Below, one piece after another: positions 40,250-49,883 of a DNA stretch of 54,878 nucleotides (the stretch's first letter is position 1; every line of letters begins with the position of its first letter). Below the pieces are notes generated by a model that was not told the DNA's origin, did no database searches, and saw only the letters and a list, made by a program, of their open reading frames with translations. The DNA lies in NCBI GenBank assembly GCA_029260905.1, contig JAJDCH010000008.1, positions 1 through 54,878 on the forward strand. The letters are read 5' to 3'. The position numbers and the translations under genes are program-made. This DNA comes from Candidatus Levyibacteriota bacterium. GTDB lineage: Bacteria; Patescibacteriota; Microgenomatia; Levybacterales; UBA12049.

Positions 40250-41932
40250 ATGCTCATAACAGATGAAAAGCTCAAAGAGCTATTGCTTAATGTCAAGGTG
40301 TTGGATGAAAAAAGTCTTTTAGATGTAGAGACTTATTCTAAAAACACGGATACTTCGCTTTATGAATCGTTGATAGAAAAAGATATTATCACTGATGAAA
40401 ATTTGGGAATTCTTATTGCAGATTCTCTTAAAATTCCATTTATCGTTCTCTCCAAGATTTCAATTCCTGATAATGTTTTTAAAATAATTCCTGAAAGAAT
40501 TGCTCGAAAGTATAAGGCAATACCATTTGAGCGCGATAAGAATGGAGTTAAAGTGGCAATGGCTGATGTTAGCAATAAGATGATTCAGGAAATGATTGCT
40601 AAAAAAACAGGGCAAAAGGTCTATGCATATCTTTCAACAGAGCGTGACATCTATAGCAAGTTGTATATTTTTAAAAAAGACCTTCAGAAATCTTTTGACA
40701 GTCTAGTTTCTGAGCAGTTAAAAAACGCCGGCAAAGGAGCATCAGATGCGCCCATTTCAAAGATAGTTAGTCTTATTATTCAGTATGGTTATCAGGATCA
40801 GGCATCCGATATTCATATTGAACCAGAAGAGAAAGGAACACTTGTTCGTTTCCGTGTTGATGGTATTCTTCATGATGTTTTACATCTCCCCAAAAATCTT
40901 CATGAGCAGATCTCAACTCGTATAAAAGTCTTATCAAATTTAAGAACCGATGAGCATATGTCACCTCAGGATGGAAAATTAAGGGTTGAGTTGGAGGAGG
41001 AAAATCTTGACATCAGGGTGTCTATCTTGCCGATTGTGTATGGTGAGAAACTGGTTATGAGGCTTCTTGCATCGCATTTCAGGCAGTTTTCACTGGTTGA
41101 TCTTGGTATGCGAGAGGAGGATCTGGAAAAAGTAAATAAAGGTTTTGCCAAATCTTTTGGGATGGTTCTTTCTACTGGTCCGACTGGTTCTGGAAAAACA
41201 ACATCAATTTATTCAATTCTGAAGATAATAAATACTCGCGAAAAAAACATCACCACCATTGAAGATCCGGTTGAGTATAGGATAAAAGGCGTTAATCAAA
41301 TTCAAACAAATGTCAAGGCTGATCTTACTTTTGCACAGGGTCTAAGATCTATTCTTAGACAAGACCCAAACGTTATTTTTGTTGGTGAAATAAGAGATAG
41401 TGAGACTGCGGGAATTGCTGTAAACGCAGCACTCACCGGTCATTTAGTCTTGTCAACTCTTCATACAAATGATGCTGCTGGCGCGCTTCCGAGACTTACA
41501 GACATGAATGTTGAGCCGTTTCTGGTTGCCTCAACAGTAAATGTTATTGTTGCCCAGCGTCTTGTCAGAAAAATTTGTGAGATGTGTAAATCATCAATTG
41601 AGGTAACAGAAAATGATCTTGATAAGAATTTGCCACCAGAAGTTGTAAAAAAATATTTTGGTGAGAAAAAGGATATGCGGATTTATGTAGGAAAAGGATG
41701 TGAGGTTTGTCACGAGACAGGATATTCTGGAAGAATTGGTGTTTTTGAGGTTCTGTCTGTCAGCCCTGCCATTAAGGCGTTAATTAGCGCAAAAAAAGAT
41801 TCCAATGTCATCCTTGAGCAGGCAATAGAAGAAGGGATGACAACAATGCTGGATGATGGAATTATTAAAGTTAAGAAGGGCCTAACAAGTATTGAGGAAG
41901 TGTTAAGGGTTACAAAAGTAGAATCGCTTTGA
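40250..41932 (+). CDS. pilB: Type IV pilus assembly ATPase (PilB/GspE)
   Basis: STGPTGSGKTTSIYSILKIIN; TIEDPVEYRIKGVNQIQTN; RQDPNVIFVGEIRDSETAGIAVNAALTGHLVLSTLHTNDA; CEMC/CEVC zinc motif. Confidence 0.97.
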   Translation: MLITDEKLKELLLNVKVLDEKSLLDVETYSKNTDTSLYESLIEKDIITDENLGILIADSLKIPFIVLSKISIPDNVFKIIPERIARKYKAIPFERDKNGVKVAMADVSNKMIQEMIAKKTGQKVYAYLSTERDIYSKLYIFKKDLQKSFDSLVSEQLKNAGKGASDAPISKIVSLIIQYGYQDQASDIHIEPEEKGTLVRFRVDGILHDVLHLPKNLHEQISTRIKVLSNLRTDEHMSPQDGKLRVELEEENLDIRVSILPIVYGEKLVMRLLASHFRQFSLVDLGMREEDLEKVNKGFAKSFGMVLSTGPTGSGKTTSIYSILKIINTREKNITTIEDPVEYRIKGVNQIQTNVKADLTFAQGLRSILRQDPNVIFVGEIRDSETAGIAVNAALTGHLVLSTLHTNDAAGALPRLTDMNVEPFLVASTVNVIVAQRLVRKICEMCKSSIEVTENDLDKNLPPEVVKKYFGEKKDMRIYVGKGCEVCHETGYSGRIGVFEVLSVSPAIKALISAKKDSNVILEQAIEEGMTTMLDDGIIKVKKGLTSIEEVLRVTKVESL

Positions 41933-42984
41933 TTATGAGTACAAAAAGAATTAGTATTTCAAATAAAGAAAAAATAGGATTGATCAGTAATCTGCATACA
42001 ATGCTTTCAGCTGGGATTCCGATTCTTGAAACAGTTGATTCATTACTCGAGGATGTAAAAGGAAACATGAGGAAGCTTCTTCTTGTTCTAAGAGAGGATT
42101 TGATACAGGGAAAAAAGGTTTCATTTGCTTTTGCAAAATTTCCAAAGATCTTTGATAAGGTTACAGTTAATATCATTAAGGCCTCAGAAGAGGCTGGCAA
42201 TCTTGATACTACATTAAATGATATAAAAGAAAATATTAAAAAAGATATTGAATTTAATGACAAAATTAAAAGTGCTCTAATCTATCCTGTTTTTATTATG
42301 TTTGTTTTTGTAGCAGTGCTTTTGATGATTTTGGTTGTGGTTGTTCCGAAAATTTCCAATGTTTTTTTAAGACTAAATGTAGAGCTTCCTCTCCCAACGC
42401 GTATTATGATTAGTATGTCTGATGCACTAATTAACAACACTATTCCAGTTGTTCTTGGAATAGGGTTTGCTATTTTCATAATTATGTTTCTGTTTAAGAA
42501 GAATAAAAGAGCATTTATATCAATCCTTGTTTCTCTTCCAGCTATTTCAACGCTTGCGCAAAAGGTAGATTTGACGCGTTTTTCAAGAGGGCTTTATCTT
42601 CTTTTAAGTGCGGGAATTCCTATTACTTCGGCGCTTGAGCTTGCGGAGGAGATTGTCAGTAAAAGAGAAATGCAAAGAGCAATAAAGCAGACAAAAGAAA
42701 TGGTCTTTTCTGGAAAAAAGCTGTCTGATGGGTTAAAGCTCAACAAGGCAATTATTCCATCAATTATGATAAAGATAGTTGAGGCTGGCGAGAAAACAGG
42801 ATCTTTAGATAGATCTATGCAAGACGTTTCTGAATATCTTGACTATGAGGTGTCAAGTTCTCTAAAGACTCTTACGGCACTTATTGAGCCGCTTCTTTTA
42901 GTGATTGTGGGTGTGATGGTTGGCGGGATGATGATGGCTATCATCAGTCCTATCTATAGCATTGTTGGACAGATTGGAGGGTAA
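41929..42984 (+). CDS. pilC: Type IV pilus inner-membrane protein (PilC/GspF)
   Basis: LHTMLSAGIPILETVDSL; FSRGLYLLLSAGIPITSALELAEEI; VEAGEKTGSLDRSMQDVSEYLDYEV. Confidence 0.96.
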   Translation: MIMSTKRISISNKEKIGLISNLHTMLSAGIPILETVDSLLEDVKGNMRKLLLVLREDLIQGKKVSFAFAKFPKIFDKVTVNIIKASEEAGNLDTTLNDIKENIKKDIEFNDKIKSALIYPVFIMFVFVAVLLMILVVVVPKISNVFLRLNVELPLPTRIMISMSDALINNTIPVVLGIGFAIFIIMFLFKKNKRAFISILVSLPAISTLAQKVDLTRFSRGLYLLLSAGIPITSALELAEEIVSKREMQRAIKQTKEMVFSGKKLSDGLKLNKAIIPSIMIKIVEAGEKTGSLDRSMQDVSEYLDYEVSSSLKTLTALIEPLLLVIVGVMVGGMMMAIISPIYSIVGQIGG

Positions 42985-42987
42985 AAT

Positions 42988-43022
42988 TAGCTTATGGCTT
43001 ATGGTAAATGGCGTATAGTAGC
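42988..43022. repeat. Heptanucleotide array spanning a prepilin start and leader (5 heptads)
   Basis: TAGCTTA TGGCTTA TGGTAAA TGGCGTA TAGTAGC; encodes MAYGKWRIVA. Confidence 0.75.
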
Positions 43023-43467
43023 GAAAGGATTTACTTTAATAGAATTGGTTCTTGTGATGGGAATTTTTACAGCGATTGTAAGTCTTTCAACAATATCATT
43101 ATCTAGGCTTCAGTCAAGTTCCAGACTTGATGCTGCTGTCAATAGTCTTAATGCCGATTTAAGAGAGCAGCAGCTGAAAGCAATGTCAGGTGATAATGAC
43201 GGGCAAGGTGGTTCGTCTAATTATAATTACGGAGTTCATTTTGATGCTGAATCATATACATTTTTTAGAGAAAATTACGGAGCTGGTAATATTTCTTATA
43301 CTCTTAAAGAGCATCTAGAATTTGTACCGCCTTTTACTGAGTTTGTCTTTCAAAAAGGAAGTGGTGAGATTGGAGCTCCTGTGACAGTTACTATCAATGA
43401 TACAGCAATAGGCAGACAAAAAATAATTGAGATAAATAAACTTGGAGTAGTAACAGATGTTAACTAA
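42994..43467 (+). CDS. Prepilin-like protein
   Basis: Class III signal KGFTLIELVLVMGIFTAIVSLSTISLSRLQ. Confidence 0.88.
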   Translation: MAYGKWRIVAKGFTLIELVLVMGIFTAIVSLSTISLSRLQSSSRLDAAVNSLNADLREQQLKAMSGDNDGQGGSSNYNYGVHFDAESYTFFRENYGAGNISYTLKEHLEFVPPFTEFVFQKGSGEIGAPVTVTINDTAIGRQKIIEINKLGVVTDVN

Positions 43468-45475
43468 GATGAAGATTTTTAATTACAAAGGACAGACATT
43501 GATAGAGTTAATTTTAGTTATGGGTATAGCTGCACTTGTCTTGCCTGCTATTTTGACAGGGCTTGTAGTTTCGCGTGAGGCAAAACCTCAACAGGAAAAA
43601 AGACTTGCGGCAACAGCCTATCTGAAAGAAGTGGAATCAGCAATTAAAAATATTAGAAACTCTAGCTGGTCAGCATTTTCAACAAATGGTACGTTTCACA
43701 CTGAGATTAGTGGAACTTCCTGGTCTCTTGATTCCGGATCATCAACGAATGCTGACGGGATTACGCAGGAAGTGGTAGTTAGTGATGTTTATAGAGATGA
43801 AAGTGGAGCGATTGTGGAAACAGGAGGAGTTGTTGATCCATTGACGAAAAAAGTTGATATTATTATTTCTTGGACTGAGCCAAGAGATTCTTCAATTACA
43901 TCAACATTATTTATAGTTAATACCAATAATGAAACTGTAACACAAACGACTGAAGCTGATTTTTTGGCAGGAACACCCACTACAACAGAGGTAACAAATA
44001 ATGATGATGGAGAGGTTGCTCTGGAGCTTTCATTTGGTCAGGCAGACTGGTGCAGTCCGCAGGATTCTGAAGTCGAGAATTTGACTCTTCCTAAGAAAGG
44101 AAACTCAATAAGAGTGCCTGGGGTTGGATCTGCATATGTAGCAACAGGTGATGGTACAGAGGGTGAGTCTTTTGTTAATGTCGGAATTTCCTATCCTCCT
44201 CCTCCAGGCGCGCCGGATGCAGCTATTGTTGCAACATATAGTGGAAATTATCAAACAAATGCCATTTACAGTACAGGTAATTATGCTTATCTAGCAATAA
44301 ATGGAACAACCAAACAAGTTAGAATATTAAACATTTCAAGTACACCCTATACAGAGGTTGGTACGATCACTCTTCCATCAGGAACTAATGCAAACGGTGT
44401 TTTTGTTGATGGCAATAATGCATATGTGACAAGTAGTAATAAAATATATAAGGTAGATATAACCAATAAAAATGGTTCTCATTCACCAAATAGATCAAGG
44501 TCAATGAGTCTTGACTGGTTTGAAACAGGTACGCCAATTGCTCATCAGGTAGCAGTTGTCGAAAATCGTGTTTTTGTTACAGTTCAGGGCGCGCTTGCTG
44601 GTGTTCAGATTTTTGATAAAAGTAATTTAGTTCTCAGAGGTGTCGGACAGCTAACATTTAACCAAACACCCCGTGGCCTTTTTGTAAACAGTACTGGAAC
44701 ACGCGCATATGTTTCTTTCAGCGGTGGACCAGGCTGGTTATCAAAAGGATTTTTTATTATTAATACATATGAACCAGATGCTTTTTGGTTTGTTATTTAT
44801 TTTCATCCCAAAGTTGGTACATACAGTACAGGTACAGTGGAGCCTCGTAGTATGGCAATAACGCCTGATACTGGAAACAGAGCATTGATTGGTGGTTTAA
44901 ACGGAACTTATGAATATCAGGTTGTCAATATCTCAAATGAGTCAAATCCAATATTTTGCGGAGGATTAGATATACCTGCTGGAGTAACAGGAGTAAGCGG
45001 AGCGCTTGATCAATACGGGAATGTTTTTGCTTTTCTTTTGACAGGTGATATTGTAGGAGGTGGAAGTGATCAGCTCAAGATAATACAAGGTGGAGCTGGC
45101 GGTGGAGGTGGTGGCTATGCTTCATCAGGTACATTTGAGTCATCATCGATAAATATTGGAGGATCTGCTGTTTTTAATAGATTTGCAGCAACCGTTACAG
45201 AGCCAGTAAATACTTCTATACAAATGCAGGTCGGTGTTGCAGCGCCTACTTCTGGATCGTGTAGTACTGCTCAGTTTACGTTTGTTGGACCAGATGGAAA
45301 TACTGGGTCTTATTACACGCCAGTCGGAAATACAATCTCTGGTTCAATTCCAATTGGAAGCATTAGTCCTTTTTATGAAAACCCAGAGCAGTGTTTCAGA
45401 TATAAAGCATATTATGAAAATAATACAACCTCGTCGCCAATTCTTGAGGATGTGATAGTTAATTATTCGCCATGA
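43457..45475 (+). CDS. Prepilin-like protein fused to a beta-propeller-like ectodomain (672 aa)
   Basis: KGQTLIELILVMGIAALVLPAIL at N-terminus; repeated strands such as NYAYLAINGTTKQVRILNISST, NNAYVTSSNKIYKVDITN, NRVFVTVQGALAGVQIFDKSN, TRAYVSFSGGPG. Confidence 0.78.
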   Translation: MLTKMKIFNYKGQTLIELILVMGIAALVLPAILTGLVVSREAKPQQEKRLAATAYLKEVESAIKNIRNSSWSAFSTNGTFHTEISGTSWSLDSGSSTNADGITQEVVVSDVYRDESGAIVETGGVVDPLTKKVDIIISWTEPRDSSITSTLFIVNTNNETVTQTTEADFLAGTPTTTEVTNNDDGEVALELSFGQADWCSPQDSEVENLTLPKKGNSIRVPGVGSAYVATGDGTEGESFVNVGISYPPPPGAPDAAIVATYSGNYQTNAIYSTGNYAYLAINGTTKQVRILNISSTPYTEVGTITLPSGTNANGVFVDGNNAYVTSSNKIYKVDITNKNGSHSPNRSRSMSLDWFETGTPIAHQVAVVENRVFVTVQGALAGVQIFDKSNLVLRGVGQLTFNQTPRGLFVNSTGTRAYVSFSGGPGWLSKGFFIINTYEPDAFWFVIYFHPKVGTYSTGTVEPRSMAITPDTGNRALIGGLNGTYEYQVVNISNESNPIFCGGLDIPAGVTGVSGALDQYGNVFAFLLTGDIVGGGSDQLKIIQGGAGGGGGGYASSGTFESSSINIGGSAVFNRFAATVTEPVNTSIQMQVGVAAPTSGSCSTAQFTFVGPDGNTGSYYTPVGNTISGSIPIGSISPFYENPEQCFRYKAYYENNTTSSPILEDVIVNYSP

Positions 45476-46452
45476 ACCAAAAAATAAACAAACAGTATTT
45501 GATTAATTTTTTTAAAAAAATTGTAGAAGATAAGTTTATTCTGGGAATTGTCATGCTTGCAATTTTAAGCATCATAGTTAGTGTTTCACTTTTAATAGGT
45601 GGGGAAAATAATTTTTCAAAACGTACAGGAATTCCAAATGTTTCAAATCATGGATCAGGAGAAGATGGTAAGACTGGAGAGGAGGAATCATCAGAAAAAG
45701 GATTTAATTTCTTTGGACTTCTTTCTGAAAAAGATCAAGGGAAAGATCAGTCTTCAGAAAATAGTGCTCCAAGAAGTCTTAAAGGAGTTACTGTTCCAAA
45801 TGGAAATCCTAACATCAAGACTCCGCCTGCAATTAAAAAAGTGAATGCTGATGGATCATCAGTTGCACAGACTTTAAATCAAACAGGTTCAACAAATACA
45901 ATCGAGGGAACAATTGATCCTGATCCAGATGGAGGACTTCAAGAAGGGGTTGATAGTGATTCGGGAGGGGATAGTATTGCAATTAGTTTTCAAAATTCGG
46001 ATGGTTCAATTACAGAATATGTTCCGCCAGGCACACCTGAAGATGAGATAAGATGGGGAAGGTATACAAACACTACAAGTGGTTACGCTCTAAATTTTCC
46101 TGTAAATTGGCAATTTACATATTCAGTAGCTGAAACAGGTGATGAACTTTTAATACTTTTTCCGCCAAACGTTGATCCTGATGATCCAGAAAGTGAAAAT
46201 ATTGTTTTCGGCTTTAATAGTAGTAATTTTAATCCAGTAAACACGATACTTAGGGATGCTTATACAACCACGATTATTGTTGATGGACAGACTGGGAATT
46301 TGTACACAAAAGGACCTCTTGGTCCTAGTTATATTGCATCAATTCTAAACACTAATACTGGATTGTTTGGATTGATGGCAAGTAAAAGCGATGAGCTTTT
46401 TGCATATGTTTATTATTTCATGATTCATTCACTAACATTTAATGTTGAATAA
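45472..46452 (+). CDS. Membrane-anchored pilus-locus protein, Ser/Gly/Asp-rich linker and globular C-terminus
   Basis: One N-terminal TM; C-terminal YALNFPVNWQFTYSVAETGDELLILFPP resembles PsbP-like folds. Confidence 0.55.
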   Translation: MNQKINKQYLINFFKKIVEDKFILGIVMLAILSIIVSVSLLIGGENNFSKRTGIPNVSNHGSGEDGKTGEEESSEKGFNFFGLLSEKDQGKDQSSENSAPRSLKGVTVPNGNPNIKTPPAIKKVNADGSSVAQTLNQTGSTNTIEGTIDPDPDGGLQEGVDSDSGGDSIAISFQNSDGSITEYVPPGTPEDEIRWGRYTNTTSGYALNFPVNWQFTYSVAETGDELLILFPPNVDPDDPESENIVFGFNSSNFNPVNTILRDAYTTTIIVDGQTGNLYTKGPLGPSYIASILNTNTGLFGLMASKSDELFAYVYYFMIHSLTFNVE

Positions 46453-46978
46453 AATTAAACCAAGAATAAATGTTCAAAATTCAAAAACTCAAATGAAGGG
46501 TTTTACTCTTATTGAGTTGACTATGTCTATGGGGATTCTTGCAGTTTTGCTAGTAGCATTCACTGCTATATTCGGATCGGTGGTTGACGTAAATCTTGAG
46601 TCAAGTTCTGCATCTGCTATAGACCAGGATGGGAGATTTGTAATTTCCCGTCTTGTTTATGACACACAACGTGCTGATGAAATAGTGCAACCATCCGTTC
46701 CGGCTACGACATCGTCAAATACTTTTACAGTTTTAATATCTGGAGAGCAGTTCACATATGGCATGGATCTAAATGAAAATATTGCTCTTACCAATAATTC
46801 GGGAACCAATACGCTTAATAGCATGAACACAAAAGTTGAGAATTTGACTTTTCAGAGAATAGGCATAGGTGACAATACTGATACGATTCAGGTGAAATTT
46901 AATCTAGTAAGCAGGATTCAAAGGACAGCAGGAATTGTTGATTCAAAGGATTTTCAAACAACACTTAGTATAAGATGA
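46442..46978 (+). CDS. Prepilin-like protein (PilW/GspJ-like)
   Basis: KGFTLIELTMSMGILAVLLVAFTAIFGSVVDVNL. Confidence 0.85.
   Translation: MLNKIKPRINVQNSKTQMKGFTLIELTMSMGILAVLLVAFTAIFGSVVDVNLESSSASAIDQDGRFVISRLVYDTQRADEIVQPSVPATTSSNTFTVLISGEQFTYGMDLNENIALTNNSGTNTLNSMNTKVENLTFQRIGIGDNTDTIQVKFNLVSRIQRTAGIVDSKDFQTTLSIR
46465..46499. repeat. Heptanucleotide array in a prepilin leader (5 heptads)
   Basis: AATAAAT GTTCAAA ATTCAAA AACTCAA ATGAAGG; encodes INVQNSKTQMK. Confidence 0.7.
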
Positions 46979-47358
46979 AAGGACAGGCGCTAGTTACACT
47001 ATTATTTTTTACGATTTTTGCTATAACTGTTACTACAGCAGCAGTTGTGGTGGTGGTTGCCAATTCCAAATCAGGAGTAAAATTTCAGGAGGGTTCTGTG
47101 GCATTTCAGGTCGCGCAAAGTGGTGCAGATAATGCGGTAATAAGACTTCTCCGCGATCCTGGCTATACTGGTGAAACTGATTTGCAGGTGGGAAAGGGGC
47201 TTGCTGATATTTCAGTAATTGGATCAGGAATAATTGCTGATCCGTATATTATAATATCAACAGGCAAGGTTGGAGACTTTGTTAAAACAATTGAGGTTAC
47301 TGTAACTTATGAAGAAAATGAGATGGAAGTTATTTCACAAAAAGAAGTTTTTAATTAA
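46975..47358 (+). CDS. PilX-like minor pilin component
   Basis: MKGQALVTLLFFTIFAITVTTAAVVVVVANSKS; position in pilin operon. Confidence 0.65.
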   Translation: MKGQALVTLLFFTIFAITVTTAAVVVVVANSKSGVKFQEGSVAFQVAQSGADNAVIRLLRDPGYTGETDLQVGKGLADISVIGSGIIADPYIIISTGKVGDFVKTIEVTVTYEENEMEVISQKEVFN

Positions 47359-47361
47359 TTT

Positions 47362-48138
47362 ATGAATACCCAGGGACAGGGAGTAGTGCTCCTTCAGAAA
47401 GACAAATTTCAAATTTTTATGTCGAATCAGCCAGGAATTCTGGAATTTTTGTTTGTTCCTGAAATTGTTTCGGATCTGGATATAATAGATAAAAATTTTT
47501 TAGAACAATTGATCAAGCTTTTTATAGACAGTAATAAGCTGACACCAGGCGCGCTTACATTTGTAATTGCTGAACAGGCATGTTTTATAAAAAATATTGT
47601 GCTTCCTCCGCCTCCAGCTGTTCATACAGAGCCAAATCAAGTAGTTAATTTTGATTTGGAGAAAGAAATAAATCAATTTCTTGAAAGAGTTCCGTTTGAT
47701 GAAGTAGCAAGTGTTAGATTTCAGCTTGAAAATGGTGCTAGGATTTGTGCCACAAATAAAATTTTCTTCGAAAGTTTTGTTAAGGCTTTTGAAAAATATG
47801 GATTTATGACAAATATTGTTGTGCCATCGTTGGCGCTTGGATCAAGTCCAATTCTTAAGCCAATTCTTGATCAACAAATGGCAAACTATATTCTTTCAGC
47901 AGATCTGGGAGCATTGAGAAGACATAGTTTTATGATTGATCAAAAAATAGAACAGCAAGCTTCTGTTTTAGATGAGAAAAAGTCAGGGAATTCGTCATCA
48001 GGGAACTATGAAATATCTGATGCTCCATCTGGTCCTGAGAAAAAAACTAATAAAAAAAGAGTTTTTTTATTAGTAAGTGTATTTGTAATTTTGATAGCTA
48101 TTTTGGTGTTTATGATTTTTAATCAAGAACCAGTCTGA
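47362..48138 (+). CDS. PilM/PilN-like assembly protein
   Basis: N-terminal region with VIAEQACFIKNIVLPPPP..EKEINQFLERVPFDEV typical of PilM-like actin-fold proteins; C-terminal single TM. Confidence 0.55.
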   Translation: MNTQGQGVVLLQKDKFQIFMSNQPGILEFLFVPEIVSDLDIIDKNFLEQLIKLFIDSNKLTPGALTFVIAEQACFIKNIVLPPPPAVHTEPNQVVNFDLEKEINQFLERVPFDEVASVRFQLENGARICATNKIFFESFVKAFEKYGFMTNIVVPSLALGSSPILKPILDQQMANYILSADLGALRRHSFMIDQKIEQQASVLDEKKSGNSSSGNYEISDAPSGPEKKTNKKRVFLLVSVFVILIAILVFMIFNQEPV

Positions 48139-48250
48139 TTTTAGTTAGCCTTAGACTTTCGATTTATTTTCTATTTTTGCCCCCTTGACACGTTATTGAT
48201 AAATATTTAATAATGATTACAGATCAATAAATATTGATCTAATTTTTTAA

Positions 48251-48307
48251 AAATATGACTGCCCAAATTTCAAAACTTAAAAAAGGTTTCACGCTTATAG
48301 AGCTTCT
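48251..48307 (+). repeat. 57-bp exact direct repeat, copy A (pilin copy 1 5' end)
   Basis: Identical to 49402-49458, silent positions included. Confidence 0.9.
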
Positions 48308-48743
48308 AGTTGTTATCGGAATTTTAGCTATTCTTCTAGCAATCACTCTTATCGCCATCAACCCCGCAAGACAATTCGCCCAAGCAAATAATACTCAAAG
48401 AAATAGCGATGTTAATGCTATATTAAATGCGATTGGACAATATGCTGCTGAAAACTCAGGTCAACTTCCAGGTGATGATCCTGTTGCTCCAGCAAATAAT
48501 GAAATTACCACTACTGTACAAAATATCTCTGAAGCAGGAGCAGATATTTGTGGAGATCTAGTTCCGGATTACATTGCACAACTTCCAGCTGATCCATCTC
48601 TGGGAGGTCCAATAGCTGCAACATGTCCTGCATTATATGACACAGAGTATCAGGTGGTAAAAAGTGCTTCGGATAGCAGAGTAACTGTCTCAGTATTACC
48701 AGCAAACGAAGAGCTTGATGTATCTATATCAGTAACAAGATAG
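48255..48743 (+). CDS. Type IV major pilin-like protein (copy 1)
   Basis: KKGFTLIELLVVIGILAILLAITLIAINPARQFAQANNTQR. Confidence 0.93.
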   Translation: MTAQISKLKKGFTLIELLVVIGILAILLAITLIAINPARQFAQANNTQRNSDVNAILNAIGQYAAENSGQLPGDDPVAPANNEITTTVQNISEAGADICGDLVPDYIAQLPADPSLGGPIAATCPALYDTEYQVVKSASDSRVTVSVLPANEELDVSISVTR

Positions 48744-48770
48744 GTCACTAATATAGAAAATGAATATATA

Positions 48771-48793
48771 AACTACCGAAAGGTAGTTTTTTT
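48771..48793 (+). terminator. Intrinsic terminator AACTACC-GAAA-GGTAGTT-T(n)
   Basis: 7-bp perfect stem, GAAA loop, T-tract; 28 nt after the pilin copy 1 stop. Confidence 0.85.
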
Positions 48794-49033
48794 GTAGGTA
48801 TATATTTATAAATATGAAGAATCAATAATTAGAATTGTATTCCTAACTGGATACCGGGGATGCCGCATGTTGCAAACTTCTTTCTTTGCATGATATATAA
48901 AAAAATATAAGAAGGAAAGAGTAGATAAAGTTTATAGATAAGATAAGGAGCGAAAAGAGATGGAAAAGTATTTCTCAAACTTATAACAGAGAGGGGCAAA
49001 TTGAAATTTGCTACTTATTAAAAACAAGGTAGT

Positions 49034-49291
49034 TTATTTTTTCTTCTTTTTCGCTTTTGAAGATTTAGAGGTTGCCTTTTGGCTAGAGTTTCCAACTAGA
49101 TAGAGAAGACCGATGAGAAATCCTCCTCCGACTATTGCAAACAAAGTATAGTTTCTTAAAGCCTCTATATCATCAAAGAAATATTCTTGATTGGTTATAA
49201 ATTTATTAAAAATAACATAAGCAATAAGAAGGATAAGTAAAGCAATTATTGCCTTTGCTGTACTGTGTGTTTCGTGAGTTTTTAAAGCCAT
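49034..49291 (-). CDS. Small membrane protein with Lys-rich C-terminus
   Basis: Two TM segments then SSQKATSKSSKAKKKKK. Confidence 0.55.
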   Translation of the reverse strand: MALKTHETHSTAKAIIALLILLIAYVIFNKFITNQEYFFDDIEALRNYTLFAIVGGGFLIGLLYLVGNSSQKATSKSSKAKKKKK

Positions 49292-49401
49292 TATCTATTA
49301 TATGAATAAATAAGTAGTCTCTGTCAAGCATTAAAAATAACACGAAAAGATTAAGTTGCTTGACGCTGCAAAATTAATCATACATAATTAATTAGGACTT
49401 G

Positions 49402-49458
49402 AAATATGACTGCCCAAATTTCAAAACTTAAAAAAGGTTTCACGCTTATAGAGCTTCT
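49402..49458 (+). repeat. 57-bp exact direct repeat, copy B (pilin copy 2 5' end)
   Basis: Identical to 48251-48307. Confidence 0.9.
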
Positions 49459-49876
49459 TGTTGTTATTGGAATTCTAGCAATTCTACTTGCCGTTACGTT
49501 AATTGCTATTAACCCCGCAAGGCAATTTGAGCAAGCTAACGATGTGCAAAGAAGGTCTGATGTTAATGTTATTTTAAATGCTATTAATCAATATTCAATA
49601 GATCAAAGCGAGCTTCCTGGAGACGGTTTGGGTTCTCCAGATCTTATAACAACATCAGACAGAAATATTTCAAGCTCAGAGGTGAATATCTGTGCTCTTC
49701 TTAGGCCATTGTATGTTGCAGCTCTGCCCACTGATCCTGATTCTTCGCATGTAGGAAGTTCTCTTTCTCCTTGTCCGGGTAGCTATGATACAGAATATGC
49801 TGTCAGAAAAACTCCTGATGGTAGAATTGTGGTTTCAGCTCCAAATGCTAGCACTACTGTCGAGGTAACAAGATAG
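49406..49876 (+). CDS. Type IV major pilin-like protein (copy 2)
   Basis: KKGFTLIELLVVIGILAILLAVTLIAINPARQFEQANDVQR. Confidence 0.93.
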   Translation: MTAQISKLKKGFTLIELLVVIGILAILLAVTLIAINPARQFEQANDVQRRSDVNVILNAINQYSIDQSELPGDGLGSPDLITTSDRNISSSEVNICALLRPLYVAALPTDPDSSHVGSSLSPCPGSYDTEYAVRKTPDGRIVVSAPNASTTVEVTR

Positions 49877-49883
49877 TAAAGAA

